Below are positions 46,755 through 58,659 of a stretch of 64,000 nucleotides of DNA, in pieces. Source of the DNA: Cepaea nemoralis (Eukaryota > Mollusca > Gastropoda > Stylommatophora > Helicidae); contig JACEFZ010011132.1 in the NCBI GenBank assembly GCA_014155875.1, positions 124,001-188,000 on the forward strand, written 5' to 3'. The notes under the pieces are model-generated. The model made no database searches and had not been told where the DNA came from. It saw only the letters and a program-made list of their open reading frames with translations. The stretch's first letter is position 1. The number at the start of each line of letters is the position of its first letter. Both the position numbers and the translations under genes were made by a program.

Positions 46755-49240
46755 ACCCAACAAACATACACTACATACAGTACACTAACTAGAAACAGTA
46801 CATTACATACAGTACACTAATTAGAAACAGTACATTACATACAGTACATTAACTAGAAACAATACACTCCATACAGTACACTACATACAGTACACTAACT
46901 AGAAACAATACACTACATACAGTACATTAACTAGAAACAATACACTACATACAGTACATTAACTAGAAACAATACACTCCATACAGTACACTAACTAGAA
47001 ACAATACACTCCATACAGTACATTAACTAGAAACAATACACTACATACAGTACACTAACTAGAAACAATACACTCCATACAGTACATTAACTAGAAACAA
47101 TACACTCCATACAGTACATTAACTAGAAACAATACACTCCATACAGTACATTAACTAGAAACAATACACTCCATACAGTACACTACATACAGTACACTAA
47201 CTAGAAACAATACACTACATACAGTACATTAACTAGAAACAATACACTCCATACAGTACATTAACTAGAAACAATACACTACATACAGTACACTACATAC
47301 AGTACACTAACTAGAAACAATACACTCCATACAGTACATTAACTAGAAACAATACACTACATACAATACACTCCATACAGTACATTAACTAGAAACAATA
47401 CTCTACATACAGTACACTAACTAGATACAGTACACTACATACAGTACACTAACTAGAAACAATACACTACATACAGTACACTAACTAGATACAGTACACT
47501 ACATACAGTACACTAACTAGATACAGTACACTCCATACAGTACACTAACTAGAAACAATACACTCTAAACAGTACACTACATACAGTACACTAACTAGAA
47601 ACAATACACTCCATACAGTAGACTAACTAGAAAGAATACACTACATACAGTACACTAACTAGAAACAGTACACTACATACAGTAGACTAACTAGAAACAA
47701 TACACTCCATACAGTACACTAACTAGAAACGATACACTCCATACAGTACACTAACTAGAAACAATACACTCCATACAGTACACTAACTAGAAACAATACA
47801 CTACATACAGTACACTAACTAGAAACAATACACTACATACAGTACACTAACTAGATACAGTACACTACATACAGTACACTAACTAGAAACAATACACTAC
47901 ATACAGTACACTAACTAGATACAGTACACTACATACAGTACACTAACTAGATACAGTACACTCCATACAGTACACTAACTAGAAACAATACACTCCATAC
48001 AGTACACTACACTAACTAGAAACAATACACTCCATACAGTAGACTAACTAGAAACAATACACTACATACAGTACACTAACTAGAAACAGTACACTACATA
48101 CAGTAGACTAACTAGAAACAATACACTCCATACAGTAGACTAACTAGAAACAATACACTCCATACAGTACACTAACTAGAAACAATACACTCCATACAGT
48201 ACACTAACTAGAAACAATACACTCCATACAGTACACTAACTAGAAACAATACACTCCATACAGTACACTAACTAGAAACAATACACTCCATACAGTACAC
48301 TAACTAGAAACAATACACTCCATACAGTACACTAACTAGAAACAATACACTCCATACAGTACACTAACTAGAAACAATACACTAGAAACAATACACTCCA
48401 CACAGTACACTAACTAGAAACAATACACTCCATACAGTACACTAACTAGAAACAATACACTCCATACAGTACACTAACTAGAAACAATACACTCCATACA
48501 GTACACTAACTAGAAACAATACACTAGAAACAATACACTCCATACAGTACACTAACTAGAAACAATACACTCCATACAGTACACTAACTAGAAAGAATAC
48601 ACTAGAAACAATACACTCCATACAGTACACTAACTAGAAAGAATACACTCCATACTGTACACTACATACAGTACACTAACTAGAAACAATACACTCCATA
48701 CAGTAGACTAACTAGAAAGAATACACTCCATACAGTACACTAACTAGAAACAATACACTCCATACAGTACACTACATACAGTACAACTAGAAACAATACA
48801 CTCCATACAGTACACTACATACAGTACACTAACTAGAAACAATACACTCCATACAGTACACTAACTAGAAACAATACACTCCATACAGTACACTACATAC
48901 AGTACAACTAGAAACAATACACTCCATACAGTACACTACATACAGTACACTAACTAGAAACAATACACTCCATACAGTACACTACATACAGTACACTAAC
49001 TAGAAACAATACACTCCATACAGTACACTAACTAGAAACAATACACTCCATACAGTACTCTAACTAGAAACAATACACTCCATACAGTACACTAACTAGA
49101 AACAATACACTCCATACAGTACACTAACTAGAAACAATACACTCCATACAGTACAGTAACTAGAAACAATACACTCCATACAGTACCCTTACTAGAAACA
49201 ATATACTACATACAGTACACTAGATTCTGAACTAACAAGA
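46755..49240. repeat. 32-bp minisatellite, main segment
   Basis: About 80 units of tacagtacactaactagaaa plus caatacactcca with 15-bp partial units. Further segments at 50114-50869 and 51555-51635 show that a spacer and a piggyBac element interrupt one array. Confidence 0.95.
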
Positions 49241-50113
49241 AAAATACACTATATATAGTACACTAATTAAATATTGTATATTTATAGAGTACACTAACTA
49301 AAAACGATACACTACATACAGTACACTATTTAAATATGGTATACTTTATAGAGTACACATATGTATAGTATATTCTTTCTCATATATGCCATACACATGT
49401 GTGTGTATACTATTGTATGAATGTTTGCTGATGTGATAGATGTTGTATGTGCGCTCAAACATAGCAGTCCACCCAGACTTTAGGACTCAATTCGTACATA
49501 CATAAAGGAGCACAGAAAATGAGTTTCATTAGTATCACCATCATACTTAGGTGCACACATCATTGCTCTTCAATATTTGTCCACTATGGCCAACCCATTC
49601 ACTGGCACCCACTCATGCATTGTACATACATCCACTGGGACCCCTTAGCTTTCACTCTTGGACAACCATCACATATCCATTGATTCAAGTTTCCCGTCTT
49701 ACCTTCCTGTTCCTGTTTTCATGTACCAATTCCACTCATTTACCTAGAACCTTCACTGTAACATTACCGTCCCCCACCCCGGTAGCCAAGACCCACAGAT
49801 TTGTCTGTAGGCTGTTTATAAAAGAGGATAAAGGTGACATTTGTGTTAGTATTAAAGCCTGGGATTCTGAAATAAGTAGTAACATTTGTCAAAGTTTAGT
49901 TTTCTCTTCATTGCTCTAATGTTTTCATCTGTTTATTCTTCTCATCCTGTCCTTATGCCTTAATGTAGTCACCGGAGAGTCTTCTTCATGATTATATATT
50001 GTGGTTTGTGTATGTATTTGTTTGCTGATGAAGGCTAGTCGCCACAATGTCCTTGTTTCGTAATTCTGTTCTGCAAAGCTGCATCACTTTGTGTTATTTT
50101 ATATTGTTTACGT
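49241..50113. other. Unassigned insertion within the 32-bp array
   Basis: About 870 bases of mostly single-copy DNA; the first 150 are degraded array. A plus frame (49551-49919) has no recognisable domain. The stretch gctgatgaaggctagtcgcc at about 50026-50045 followed by a cg-containing block (ccttgtttcg) recalls the ends of some retroelements, but I cannot support a family. Confidence 0.4.
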
Positions 50114-50869
50114 TACATACAGTACACTAGCTAGATACAGTACACTACATACAGTACACTAACTAGAAACAATACACTACATACAGTACACTAACTGATA
50201 CAGTACACTAACTAGAAACAATACACTACATACAGTACACTAACTGATACAGTACACTAACTAGAAACAATACACTACATACAGTACACTGACTGATACA
50301 GTACACTAACTAGAAACAATACACTACATACAGTACACTAACTGATACAGTACACTAACTAGAAACAATACACTACATACAGTACACTAACTGATACAGT
50401 ACACTAACTAGAAACAATACACTACATACAGTACACTAACTGATACAGTACACTAACTAGAAACAATACACTACATACAGTACACTAACTGATACAGTAC
50501 ACTAACTAGAAACATACACTACATACAGTACACTGACTGATACAGTACACTAACTAGAAACAATACACTACATACAGTACACTAACTAGATACAGTACAC
50601 TACATACAGTACACTAACTAGATACTGTACACTACATACAGTACACTAACTAGGTACAGTACACTACATACAGTACACTAACTAGAAACAATACACTACA
50701 TATAGCACACATTAAATATGGTATACTTTATAAAGTACACTAACTAGGTACAGTACATTACATACAGTACACTAACTAGAAACAATACACTACATATAGC
50801 ACACATTAAATATGGTATACTTTATAAAGTACAGTAACTAGGTACAGTACATTACATACAGTACTCTAA
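50114..50869. repeat. 32-bp minisatellite, second segment
   Basis: Same family as 46755-49240, with a higher-order pattern of alternating full units and shortened ctgatacagtacactaac units. Confidence 0.93.
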
Positions 50870-50873
50870 TTAA

Positions 50874-51550
50874 CCCATTACCGGCAAAACGTCCGGGAAC
50901 GTTTTTACCCCGTCATGGGCAACCATACGAAAGCATCCGTGACTATTAAGCATTGTAAAAACGCAATCTCACAGCTTTCCGAGACTTCCGATTGTCTACT
51001 TTCGGTTTCGCTGATACCTTGACAACATTCGCAAGCGTGTACTGTGAGTTTGAACAGATTTTTAAAAAAAATAGTTTTGGGGGTTTTTACGCTTTTGTAT
51101 TTCAAAATGGATTTCGACGATTCTTCTTCAAGTGAGATTTCGCTGGGTTAAATTTAAGTGACATTGAAGGGCATGAAGTTGACTATTAATCAGAGCTAGA
51201 TATCAGTGATCAGCGTTACTTTGCATTAGCAGTCGTGAGTCGGACTTCTAAAGAAAGTGATTCTGATTCTGAAAATGTGTTTGTAAATTGCTGTATAAAT
51301 GACTGACAATCACAAACAATGTTGTATTTTGTAAATATTTGTGTTCATGTGTGGATTACCAAGAACATTCACATGAGTAAAATAACCTGCATGCTTTTTA
51401 CATCATTTTGTTTTTTATTTAAGTAAAATAGGTTGACTAACACCTTTTATGTGATGATTTTACTAACGTCACCTGAAACTTTACCGAACCTCAAAATTCT
51501 TCTTGCCCATACAGGGCTACACAACAGGCAAACGTCTGCCCTGTAAAGGG
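50874..51550 (+). mobile_element. piggyBac-type non-autonomous element, complete ends
   Basis: 677 bp flanked by TTAA on both sides (50870-50873 and 51551-51554). The ends are imperfect inverted repeats: left CCCATTACCGGCAAAACG, right (reverse complement) CCCTTTACAGGGCAGACG. Inside, near 51106, a plus-strand MDFDDSSSSE resembles the acidic start of piggyBac transposases, after which stops follow at once. It is therefore an internally deleted, non-coding derivative. The partial copy at 19469-20048 is the same family. Confidence 0.85.
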
Positions 51551-51554
51551 TTAA

Positions 51555-51635
51555 ATACATTATACTTTATTGAGTACACTAACTAGAAACAATACACTAC
51601 ATACAGTACACTAACTGATACAGTACACTCACTTA
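51555..51635. repeat. 32-bp minisatellite, third segment
   Basis: Last units of the tacagtacactaactagaaa family after the piggyBac element. Confidence 0.85.
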
Positions 51636-51779
51636 GAAAAGTAACACTAACTTCAATGATCGACGGGCTATATCCCTGGACATAAAAGTGTTCATATATG
51701 AATGGTGAATGTAAGTAAAAAAAATGTGAGGGAGAGAACTGTGAGGGAGACAGATGTGAAAGAGACAAATGTGCAATAC

Positions 51780-51893
51780 CTGTAGCAGTTCTGGTGGTGT
51801 CTGGTTGAGCTGTTGCAGCAGCAGTGTCCTCACCACTGTAGACATGGTTGCTGGTTGATGCACTCTCTCCTCCCGGCATGATCACAGTGTCAC
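51780..51893 (-). CDS. CLSPN: Claspin exon C
   Basis: A 114-nt exon with acceptor ggtgttgcactcag and donor CTACAG|gtattg. It encodes R-DTVIMPGGESASTSNHVY, then SGEDTAAATAQPDTT and ends RTAT. The composition (Ser, Thr, Ala, Asp) fits the disordered middle of claspin, but I see no specific motif, so assignment rests on exact phase continuity with exons B and D. The intron just 3' of it (51706-51743) shares 38 identical bases with the gag region at 61.8-61.95 kb. Confidence 0.75.
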
Positions 51894-51920
51894 CTGAGTG
51901 CAACACCACACAGACACATC

Positions 51921-51921
<1 letters not shown>

Positions 51922-51958
<37 letters not shown>

Positions 51959-51959
51959 A
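51922..51959. repeat. (ATG)n microsatellite
   Basis: About 12 trinucleotide repeats, 30 bp 5' of exon C in transcript sense. Confidence 0.95.
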
Positions 51960-52035
51960 CTATCATTGCAGAAAATCTACACCTGACATGGTCACTTCCA
52001 GAAAACACTAAATGACTGAACAATGTCAACACCAT

Positions 52036-52655
52036 ATTGAGTTGAGTTGAGTAAAGAACCGACAACATTGCACTCAGCCATCATCTTCAACAGCCAACGA
52101 AGAGTTCCAATACAAATGATGCCCGCTGAAATCTGATTACATGTCTGTCTTGCTTTACCTCTGAGTGACAACTGTCGACCAGATCCTCTGACACCCCCCC
52201 CCCTCCCCACATTCTCCCTAGACCATGATAGTCTATCTGTTCTTCTGCATTATTCACGTTCTCCCAGAGGGCCTTCACCACATCTGCGTTATCATGCATC
52301 AAATCACCCCTTAATGATGCAGCACCAGCCAATCTGTCTGCCTGTCCATTTCCAACCACACCAGAGTGTCCTGGAGAAAAGATCCAGCGAATGCTCACAA
52401 CCCACAACATCTGAATTGATGCATACCATTCAGCACGAAAACAGTCTTCACCTTTGTCAGCGTGCTTTGTAAATCAGCCACAATCACAACATGTGTATAG
52501 TTTGTTCTCCAACCAGCGGAAAGCTGCAGTAACCTCCACCTCCAGACTCGAGGTTGTGGTGTCCATGCCAAGCTCTCCTTGACTAATCACTGGCCATTGG
52601 CTTTTGCTATGAATCCCCAGGCATGTTTTTTGCCTCTTAACACAGAGAGCCATTG
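52036..52655 (-). pseudogene. Degraded RNase H LINE fragment
   Basis: Split over two frames. SSLEVEVTAAFRWLENKLYT corresponds to the second catalytic strand, and then WIFSPGHSGVVGNGQADRLA to the PGH/ADxLA part of RNase H. It ends in an (ACTCA)n-type tail at 52036-52056. It is related to, but more diverged than, the elements at 52821-53663 and 23265-23818. Confidence 0.75.
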
Positions 52656-52662
52656 GTATAGA

Positions 52663-52692
52663 GCAGTGGTTCTCAAACGGTGGGGAACCCCC
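52663..52692. mobile_element. hAT terminal repeat fragment
   Basis: cagtggttctcaaacggtgg matches the left end of the hAT MITE at 57965 (cagtggttctcaactggtgg). Only about 30 bp remain, fused to LINE sequence on one side and minisatellite on the other. Confidence 0.5.
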
Positions 52693-52820
52693 ACAAGGGA
52701 ATGAGGTTGAGTGACAGAGTGACAAATGGAAGGTGGAGCTAGGAAAATAAGGGAATGAGGTAGAGTGAATGAGTGATAAGTGAAAGGTGGAGCAAGGAAA
52801 ATAAGGGAATGAGGTAGAGT
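52693..52820. repeat. 54-bp minisatellite, left segment
   Basis: Units with gggaatgaggttgagtgaat and gagtgacaagtggaaggtgg. A LINE splits the array; the rest is at 53664-54165. Confidence 0.9.
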
Positions 52821-53663
52821 AAGTTAGTTAGTTAGTTAGTTATCAGTTGGGGTATCTTCGTTGCACTCCGGACATGTCCATAGGTGCTCAGATCCTCCCC
52901 CCAGCATATGCATCAGCGTCCGGTGGCTAATAGTGCCAGTTCTGTGTTGGTTGACGAGGCGCTTTGTTTTCCCGATGTACCTCTCGCGTCTGGCTGTACC
53001 GATTCTTACTCCCAGGTCTTTCATCCTGGAGAGCGATGTGGAATCACTGGCGTCAAAATCCTCTGTTCTCGCCATATCTTTAAGGGCGTTAATAACATCC
53101 GCACGATCCATGGGCTGGCCATCTACAGGGGGTGCAGAGCCAGCCAATTTATCAGCTCGTTCATTTCCCTCGACTCCCGCATGTCCCGGGACGAAGATGA
53201 AGGTGACTTTGCGGACAACAGACTTCCGCAGCGACTCAGTCCACTGTCTACGTACAGATCCAGCTTCGACCTTCTGAATCATGCTCATTGAATCACTTAG
53301 TACACACACGTTGGTATAATGCTGTGATTCCAGCCATATGAAAGCCTGTGTAACTGCCATCACCTCCATCGTCATGCTGCTCGTGGTCATAGAGTGGGCA
53401 CCACTGGATTCTTGAACGGTTCGGCCCGCTGAACGGGCTGTAAATGCCCACGCACTTCTCTGCTGCTTTACAACAGATCCATCTGTATAGATGAGCACTT
53501 CGGGGCTATCTGAGTGATCATAGATGAGCGCGTTAACCTCTGCATTGACAGCGGCAGGGTTCTGCTCTCTGCACCGTCTGTCGAGTGTGATAATGCAGGA
53601 GAAGGTACACTTAAAAGCTGGAGGCACCGGCACCCATTCCTTGCCGGGGTTGATACTGGTAAG
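52821..53663 (-). mobile_element. RNase H LINE, 5'-truncated, open frame
   Basis: The minus strand keeps an open frame from about 53650 to the stop near 52836. It reads KEWVPVPPAFKC, then the complete RNase H core: LIYTDGSVVKQQ (first D), MTMEVMAVTQAFIWLESQ (E), CVLSDSMSMIQKVEAG (D), FVPGHAGVEGNERADKLAG (last D). The end is SEHLWTCPECNEDTPTDN. The tail is (CTAA)n at 52821-52841. The upstream 160 residues of the frame are minisatellite, not protein. Same family as 23265-23818. Confidence 0.9.
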
Positions 53664-54165
53664 ACTGAGTAAATGAGGGACAAGTGAAAGGTGGAGCAGA
53701 GAAAACAAAGGAATGAGGTTGAGTGAATGAGTGACAAGTGGAAGGTAGAGCAGGAAAAACAAAGGAATGAGGTTGAGTGAATGAGTGACAAGTGGAAGGT
53801 GGAGCAGGGAAATCAAAGGAATGACGTTGAGTGAATGAGTGACAATGGAATGAGGTTGAGTAACTGAGTGACAAGTGGCAGGTAGCAGGAAAAACAAAGG
53901 AATGAGGTTGAGTGAATGAGTGACAAATGGAATGAGGTAGAGTGAATGAGTGATACGTGAAAGGTGGAGCAGGGAAAACAAGGGAATGAGGTTGATTGAA
54001 TGAGTGACAAGTGGAATGAGGTAGAGTGAATGAGTGATACGTGAAAGGTGGAGCAGGGAAAACAAGGGAATGAGGTTGAGTGAATGAGTGACAAGTGGAG
54101 GGTGGAGCAGGGAAAACAAGGGAATGAGGTTGAGTGAATGAGTGACAGACAAACAATGACAGACA
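53664..54165. repeat. 54-bp minisatellite, right segment
   Basis: About nine units of the gggaatgaggttgagtgaat family, some shortened, ending about 25 bp from the exon B donor. Confidence 0.93.
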
Positions 54166-54193
54166 AGCTGACTGTATTAGAAGCATAGCTTAC

Positions 54194-54410
54194 GGCTTTC
54201 TTCTCCGTTGTCCTCCTCTGAAGTACACAAGCCTGAGTTACTGGTATGTTCTCTCACACGTTGCTTCACGTTGTGTTCTCCATCTTGTTCAGTATCCTCA
54301 AGTGTGTGCTCTTCTTCATCCGACACATCAAAGTGAAGACAGACGTCAGAACTTTCGTGTTGCTCATCATCATCATCATCAAGTGCTTCTTTATCCAAGT
54401 ATGGAATATA
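54194..54410 (-). CDS. CLSPN: Claspin exon B, acidic
   Basis: A 217-nt exon with acceptor cattcttacag and donor AAAGCC|gtaagc. It encodes YIPYLDKEALDDDDDEQHES, then DVSDEEEHTLEDTEQDGEH, then SGLCTSEEDNGEES. The long Asp/Glu runs continue the acidic tract of exon A, as in vertebrate claspin after the KLDNEDGF motif. Entry phase 0 from exon A; exit leaves one base for exon C. Confidence 0.82.
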
Positions 54411-54514
54411 CTGTAAGAATGAGTAAAGTGTCATTCCATTAGCTAGTTCATTCATGATTACATAACAACAGCCATCTATGCAACTCTGAGTCAAGTATTA
54501 CATGAGACATTGAC

Positions 54515-55280
54515 AGGCACCAAGTTGGGCTCATGTCAACTCTGAGTCAAGTATTACATGAGACATTGACAGGCACCAAGTTGGGCTCATGTCAACTCTG
54601 AGTCAAGTAATACATGAGACATTGACAGGCACCAAGTTGGGCTCATGTCAACTCTGAGTCAAGTAATACATGAGACATTGACAGGCACCAAGTTGGGCTC
54701 ATGTCAACTCTGAGTCAAGTAATACATGAGACATTGACAGGCACCAAGTTGGGCTCATGTCAACTCTGAGTCAAGTATTACATGAGACATTGACAGGCAC
54801 CAAGTTGGGCTCATGTCAACTCTGAGTCAAGTATAACATGAGACACTGACAGGCACCAAGTTGGGCTCATGTCAACTCTGAGTCAAGTATTACATGAGAC
54901 ATTGACAGGCACCAAGTTGGGCTCATGTCAACTCTGAGTCAAGTATTACATGAGACATTGACAGGCACCAAGCTGGGCTAATGTCAACTCTGAGTCAAGT
55001 AATATATGAGACATTGACAGGCACCAAGTTGGGCTCATGTCAACTCTGAGTCAAGTGTTACATGAGACATTGACAGGCACCAAGCTGGGCTCATGTCAAC
55101 TCTGAGTCAAGTATTACATGAGACACTGACAGGCACCAAGTTGGACTCATGTCAACTCTGAGTCAAGTATTACATGAGACATTGACAGGCACCAAGTCGG
55201 GCTCATGTCAACTCTGAGTCAAGTAATACATGAGACATTGACAGGCACCAAGTTGGGCTCATGTCAACTCTGAGTCAAGC
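54515..55280. repeat. 56-bp minisatellite
   Basis: About 14 highly uniform units containing gtcaactctgagtcaagtat and gagacattgacaggcaccaa. Confidence 0.95.
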
Positions 55281-55430
55281 ATACACAAGTATTACACATG
55301 TGGCCTGCAATGAAAGCGCAGGACACATGATCTAACTAACCGCTAAGCCGAACAGTGGGGTTACACAACACTTAGTCATGAGAGATTCAGAGTGACTAGT
55401 TTGCTGTTGATGTTCTCAGGGCCACTACTT
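55281..55430. other. Junction spacer between two minisatellites
   Basis: About 150 bases of single-copy sequence (gcaggacacatgatctaact and following). A damaged second copy of this junction lies inside the next array at about 56310-56540. Confidence 0.6.
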
Positions 55431-56735
55431 AGTCGCCACCATTTAGTCATGAGTGACTGAAGTTTGTGTATGACATTCTCAGAGCCACCACTTAGTCATG
55501 AGTGACTGAAGTTTGTGTATGACATTCTCAGAGCCACCACTTAGTCATAAGTGACTGAAGTTTGTGTATGACATTCTCAGAGCCACCACTTAGTCATAAG
55601 TGACTGAAGTTTGTGTGTGACATTCTCAGAGCCACCACTTAGTCATAAGTGAGTGAAGTTTGTGTGTGACATTCTCAGAGCCACCACTTAGTCATAAGTG
55701 AGTGAAGTTTGTGTGTGACATTCTCAGAGCCACCACTTAGTCATAAGTGAGTGAAGTTTGTGTGTGACATTCTCAGAGCCACCACTTAGTCATGAGTGAG
55801 TGGAGTTTGTGTGTGACATTCTCAGAGCCACCACTTAGTCATAAGTGAGTGAAGTTTGTGTGTGACATTCTCAGAGCCACCACTTAGTCATAAGTGAGTG
55901 AAGTTTGTGTGTGACATTCTCAGAGCCACCACTTAGTCATGAGTGAGTGGAGTTTGTGTGTGACATTCTCAGAGCCACCACTTAGTCATAAGTGACTGAA
56001 GTTTGTGTGTGACATTCTCAGAGCCACCACTTAGTCATGAGTGACTGAAGTTTGTCTATGACATTCTCAGAGCCACCACTTAGTCATAAGTGAGTGACGT
56101 TTGTGTGTGACATTCTCAGGGCCACCATTTAGTCATAAGTGACTGAAGTTTGTGTGTGACATTCTCAGAGCCACCACTTAGTCATGAGTGACTGGAGTTT
56201 GTGTATGACATTCTCAGAGCCACCACTGTCTAAGTGACTGAAGTTTGTGTGTGACATTCTCAGGGCCACCACTTAGTCATAAGTGACTGAAAGTTGTGGC
56301 ATTCTCGGGCCAGTCAACTCTAAGTGAAGGGTTTGTGAGACATTGACAGGGCCCCCAAGTTAGGCTCATGTCAACTCTGAGTCAACCATTAGTATAAAGT
56401 GGACCCGAAGAAAGCGCAGGACACTTCTAACTACCACTAAGCATGAACAGTTTGGGTTACACCAACACCCCTAGTCATAAGTTTACTGGAAATTTGTGTT
56501 GACATTCTCAGGGCCCACTACTTAGGGGTCGGGGCCCCCACTTAGTCATAAGTGACTGAAGTTTGTGTATGACATTCTCAGAGGGCCCCCACTTAGTCAT
56601 GAGTGACTGAAGTTTGTGTATGACATTCTCAGGGCCACCACTTAGTCATAAGTGACTGAAGTTTGTGTATGACATTCTCAGAGCCACCACTTAGTCATGA
56701 GTGACTGAAGTTTGTGTATGACATTCTCAGGGTGT
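55431..56735. repeat. 49-bp minisatellite
   Basis: About 25 units containing agccaccacttagtcataag and gtttgtgtgtgacattctca. Around 56285-56540 the array is interrupted by a degraded duplicate of the 55240-55440 junction, rich in inserted bases. Confidence 0.93.
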
Positions 56736-57825
56736 CTGACATTCTCGTTTAGTCTCCTCCCTTCTACAACTACAGTGGTGTCTGACATTCTTGTTTAGTT
56801 GTTTCCCCTTCTACAACTACAGTGGTGTCTGACATTCTTGTTTAGTTGTTTCCCCTTCTACAACTACAGTGGTATCTGACATTCTTGTTGTTTCCCCTTC
56901 TACAACTACAGTGGTGTCTGACATTCTTGTTGTTTCCCCTTCTACAACTACAGTGGTGTCTGACATTCTTGTTTAGTTGTTTCCCCTTCTACAACTACAG
57001 TGGTATCTGACATTCTTGTTTACTTGTTACCCCTTCTACAACTACAGTGGTGTCTGACATTCTTGTTTACTTGTTACCCCTTCTACAACTACAGTGGTGT
57101 CTGACATTCTTGTTTAGTTGTTTCCCCTTCTACAACTACAGTGGTGTCTGACATTCTTGTTTAGTTGTTTCCCCTTCTACAACTACAGTGGTATCTGACA
57201 TTCTTGTTTAGTTGTTTCCCCTTCTACAACTACAGTGGTGTCTGACATTCTTGTTTAGTTGTTTCCCCTTCTACAACTACAGTGGTGTCTGACATTCTTG
57301 TTGTTTCCCCTTCTACAACTACAGTGGTGTCTGATATTCTTGTTTAGTTGTTTCCCCTTCTACAACTACAGTGGTGTCTGACATTCTTGTTTAGTTGTTT
57401 CCCCTTCTACAACTACAGTGGTGTCTGACATTCTTGTTAAGTTGTTTCCCCTTCTACAACTACAGTGGTATCTGACATTCTTATTTAGTTGTTTCCCCTT
57501 CTACAACTGCAGTGGTGTCTGACATTCTTGTTTAGTTGTTTCCCCTTCTACAACTACAGTGGTATCTGACATTCTTGTTTAGTTGTTTCCCCTTCTACAA
57601 CTACAGTGGTATCTGACATTCTTGTTTAGTTGTTTCCCCTTCTACAACTACAGTGGTGTCTGACATTCTTGTTTAGTTGTTACCCCTTCTACAACTACAG
57701 TGGTATCTGACATTCTTGTTTAGTTGTTTCCCCTTCTACAACTACAGTGGTGTCTGACATTCTTGTTTAGTTGTTACCCCTTCTACAACTACAGTGGTGT
57801 CTGACATTCTTGTTTAGTCTTGTAT
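56736..57825. repeat. 47-bp minisatellite
   Basis: About 23 units with tctgacattcttgtttagtt and gtttccccttctacaactac; a few lack an 8-bp segment. Confidence 0.95.
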
Positions 57826-57956
57826 GTGTGCTAGCAGATGAACACACACAGACATACACATGTGTGCTAGCACACGAACATCCACATGCTTATGTTAAGT
57901 ACCAAACAGTGTCAGCATTGAAGACTAGCACATATGTAAGCAGCATAAATCAAATC
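57826..57956. other. Short spacer
   Basis: About 130 bases with a small inverted motif around tgtgtgctagca. No gene seen. Confidence 0.5.
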
Positions 57957-57964
57957 ATCTAGAA

Positions 57965-58332
57965 CAGTGGTTCTCAACTGGTGGGGAATTTCCCTCTAGG
58001 GGGGAATTTTAGGGTTTCTAGGGGGGAATTAAGATTATTTCAAGATCATGTTAATACAAGAACCAATTACTTAATATTGTTTTTCCCTTCATACTTTACG
58101 GTTCTGTACGTCACACCCTTCTAAGATTCATTTTATAAAGTAGACTCACAAATCATGTTTTATGTGGACGTCTAGACTTGTTTTAGTATGTGCTATTAAA
58201 TTTAGCTTCCATTATTATGTATACTATGTAAGGGGGAGGGGAGGAAATTTTTAGGTAGGAAATACGAAAGGGGGGAATGAAGTTCTGAAAATATGAAGGG
58301 GGGCATGGGCCAAAAAATGTTGAGAACCACTG
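57965..58332. mobile_element. hAT-type MITE (Charlie/MER5-like)
   Basis: 368 bp with terminal inverted repeats CAGTGGTTCTCAAC and GTTGAGAACCACTG, the classic ends of Charlie-group hAT elements. The 8-bp target duplication is atctagaa (57957-57964) and atctagca (58333-58340), one mismatch. No transposase is encoded. Its near end lies about 35 bp downstream of claspin exon A's donor. Confidence 0.92.
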
Positions 58333-58375
58333 ATCTAGCAGGATATTTTAAAACAAAGACAGCAAAACAGCTCAC

Positions 58376-58644
58376 ATCATCATCATCAGAATCATTTGCT
58401 TCCATATTTATGCTGCAGTTGTCATCCTTATCCTCCTCATCACTATCTGATGGCTGTGTTTTCTCAGTCTCCTCATCATCCTCGCTATCTGATTCTTCAG
58501 ACTCCATCTCTGCTTCTTCTTCTTCCTCACCGAACCCTTGTTCATTATCTAAAGCAAACTGGTTGTAGCGTCTCTGTCGCGCCTCTGCTCGTTTCTCTCT
58601 CATGCCAACACCCAATTGTTGCTTCAGTCGATCCAGTTTATAGC
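58376..58644 (-). CDS. CLSPN: Claspin exon A (most 5' exon in window)
   Basis: A 269-nt exon with acceptor ggtgtttgcag and donor GATGAT|gtgagc. It encodes GYKLDRLKQQLGVGM, then KRAEARQRRYNQFALDNE, then QGFGEEEEEAEMESEESD and further acidic residues ending NDSDDDD. Human claspin has a basic segment ending EERQKRQALFKLDNEDGF followed by a long Glu run, a distinctive match that identifies the gene. The basic part and acidic tail suit a disordered chromatin adaptor. Entry follows one base from an exon outside the window; exit is phase 0. Confidence 0.88.
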
Positions 58645-58659
58645 CTGCAAACACCAGAT

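Noticed and set aside
44962..46763. Many long overlapping frames on both strands (up to 235 codons)
   Set aside because: All come from a 24/21-bp tandem repeat; frames on both strands at once are a sign of repeat, not of genes.
49551..49919. 122-codon plus frame
   Set aside because: No domain and no supporting signals; it lies in an unclassified insertion inside a minisatellite.
54517..55280. Possible regulatory array with phased binding sites
   Set aside because: The unit is uniform and carries no motif I can tie to a known factor; a plain minisatellite explains it.
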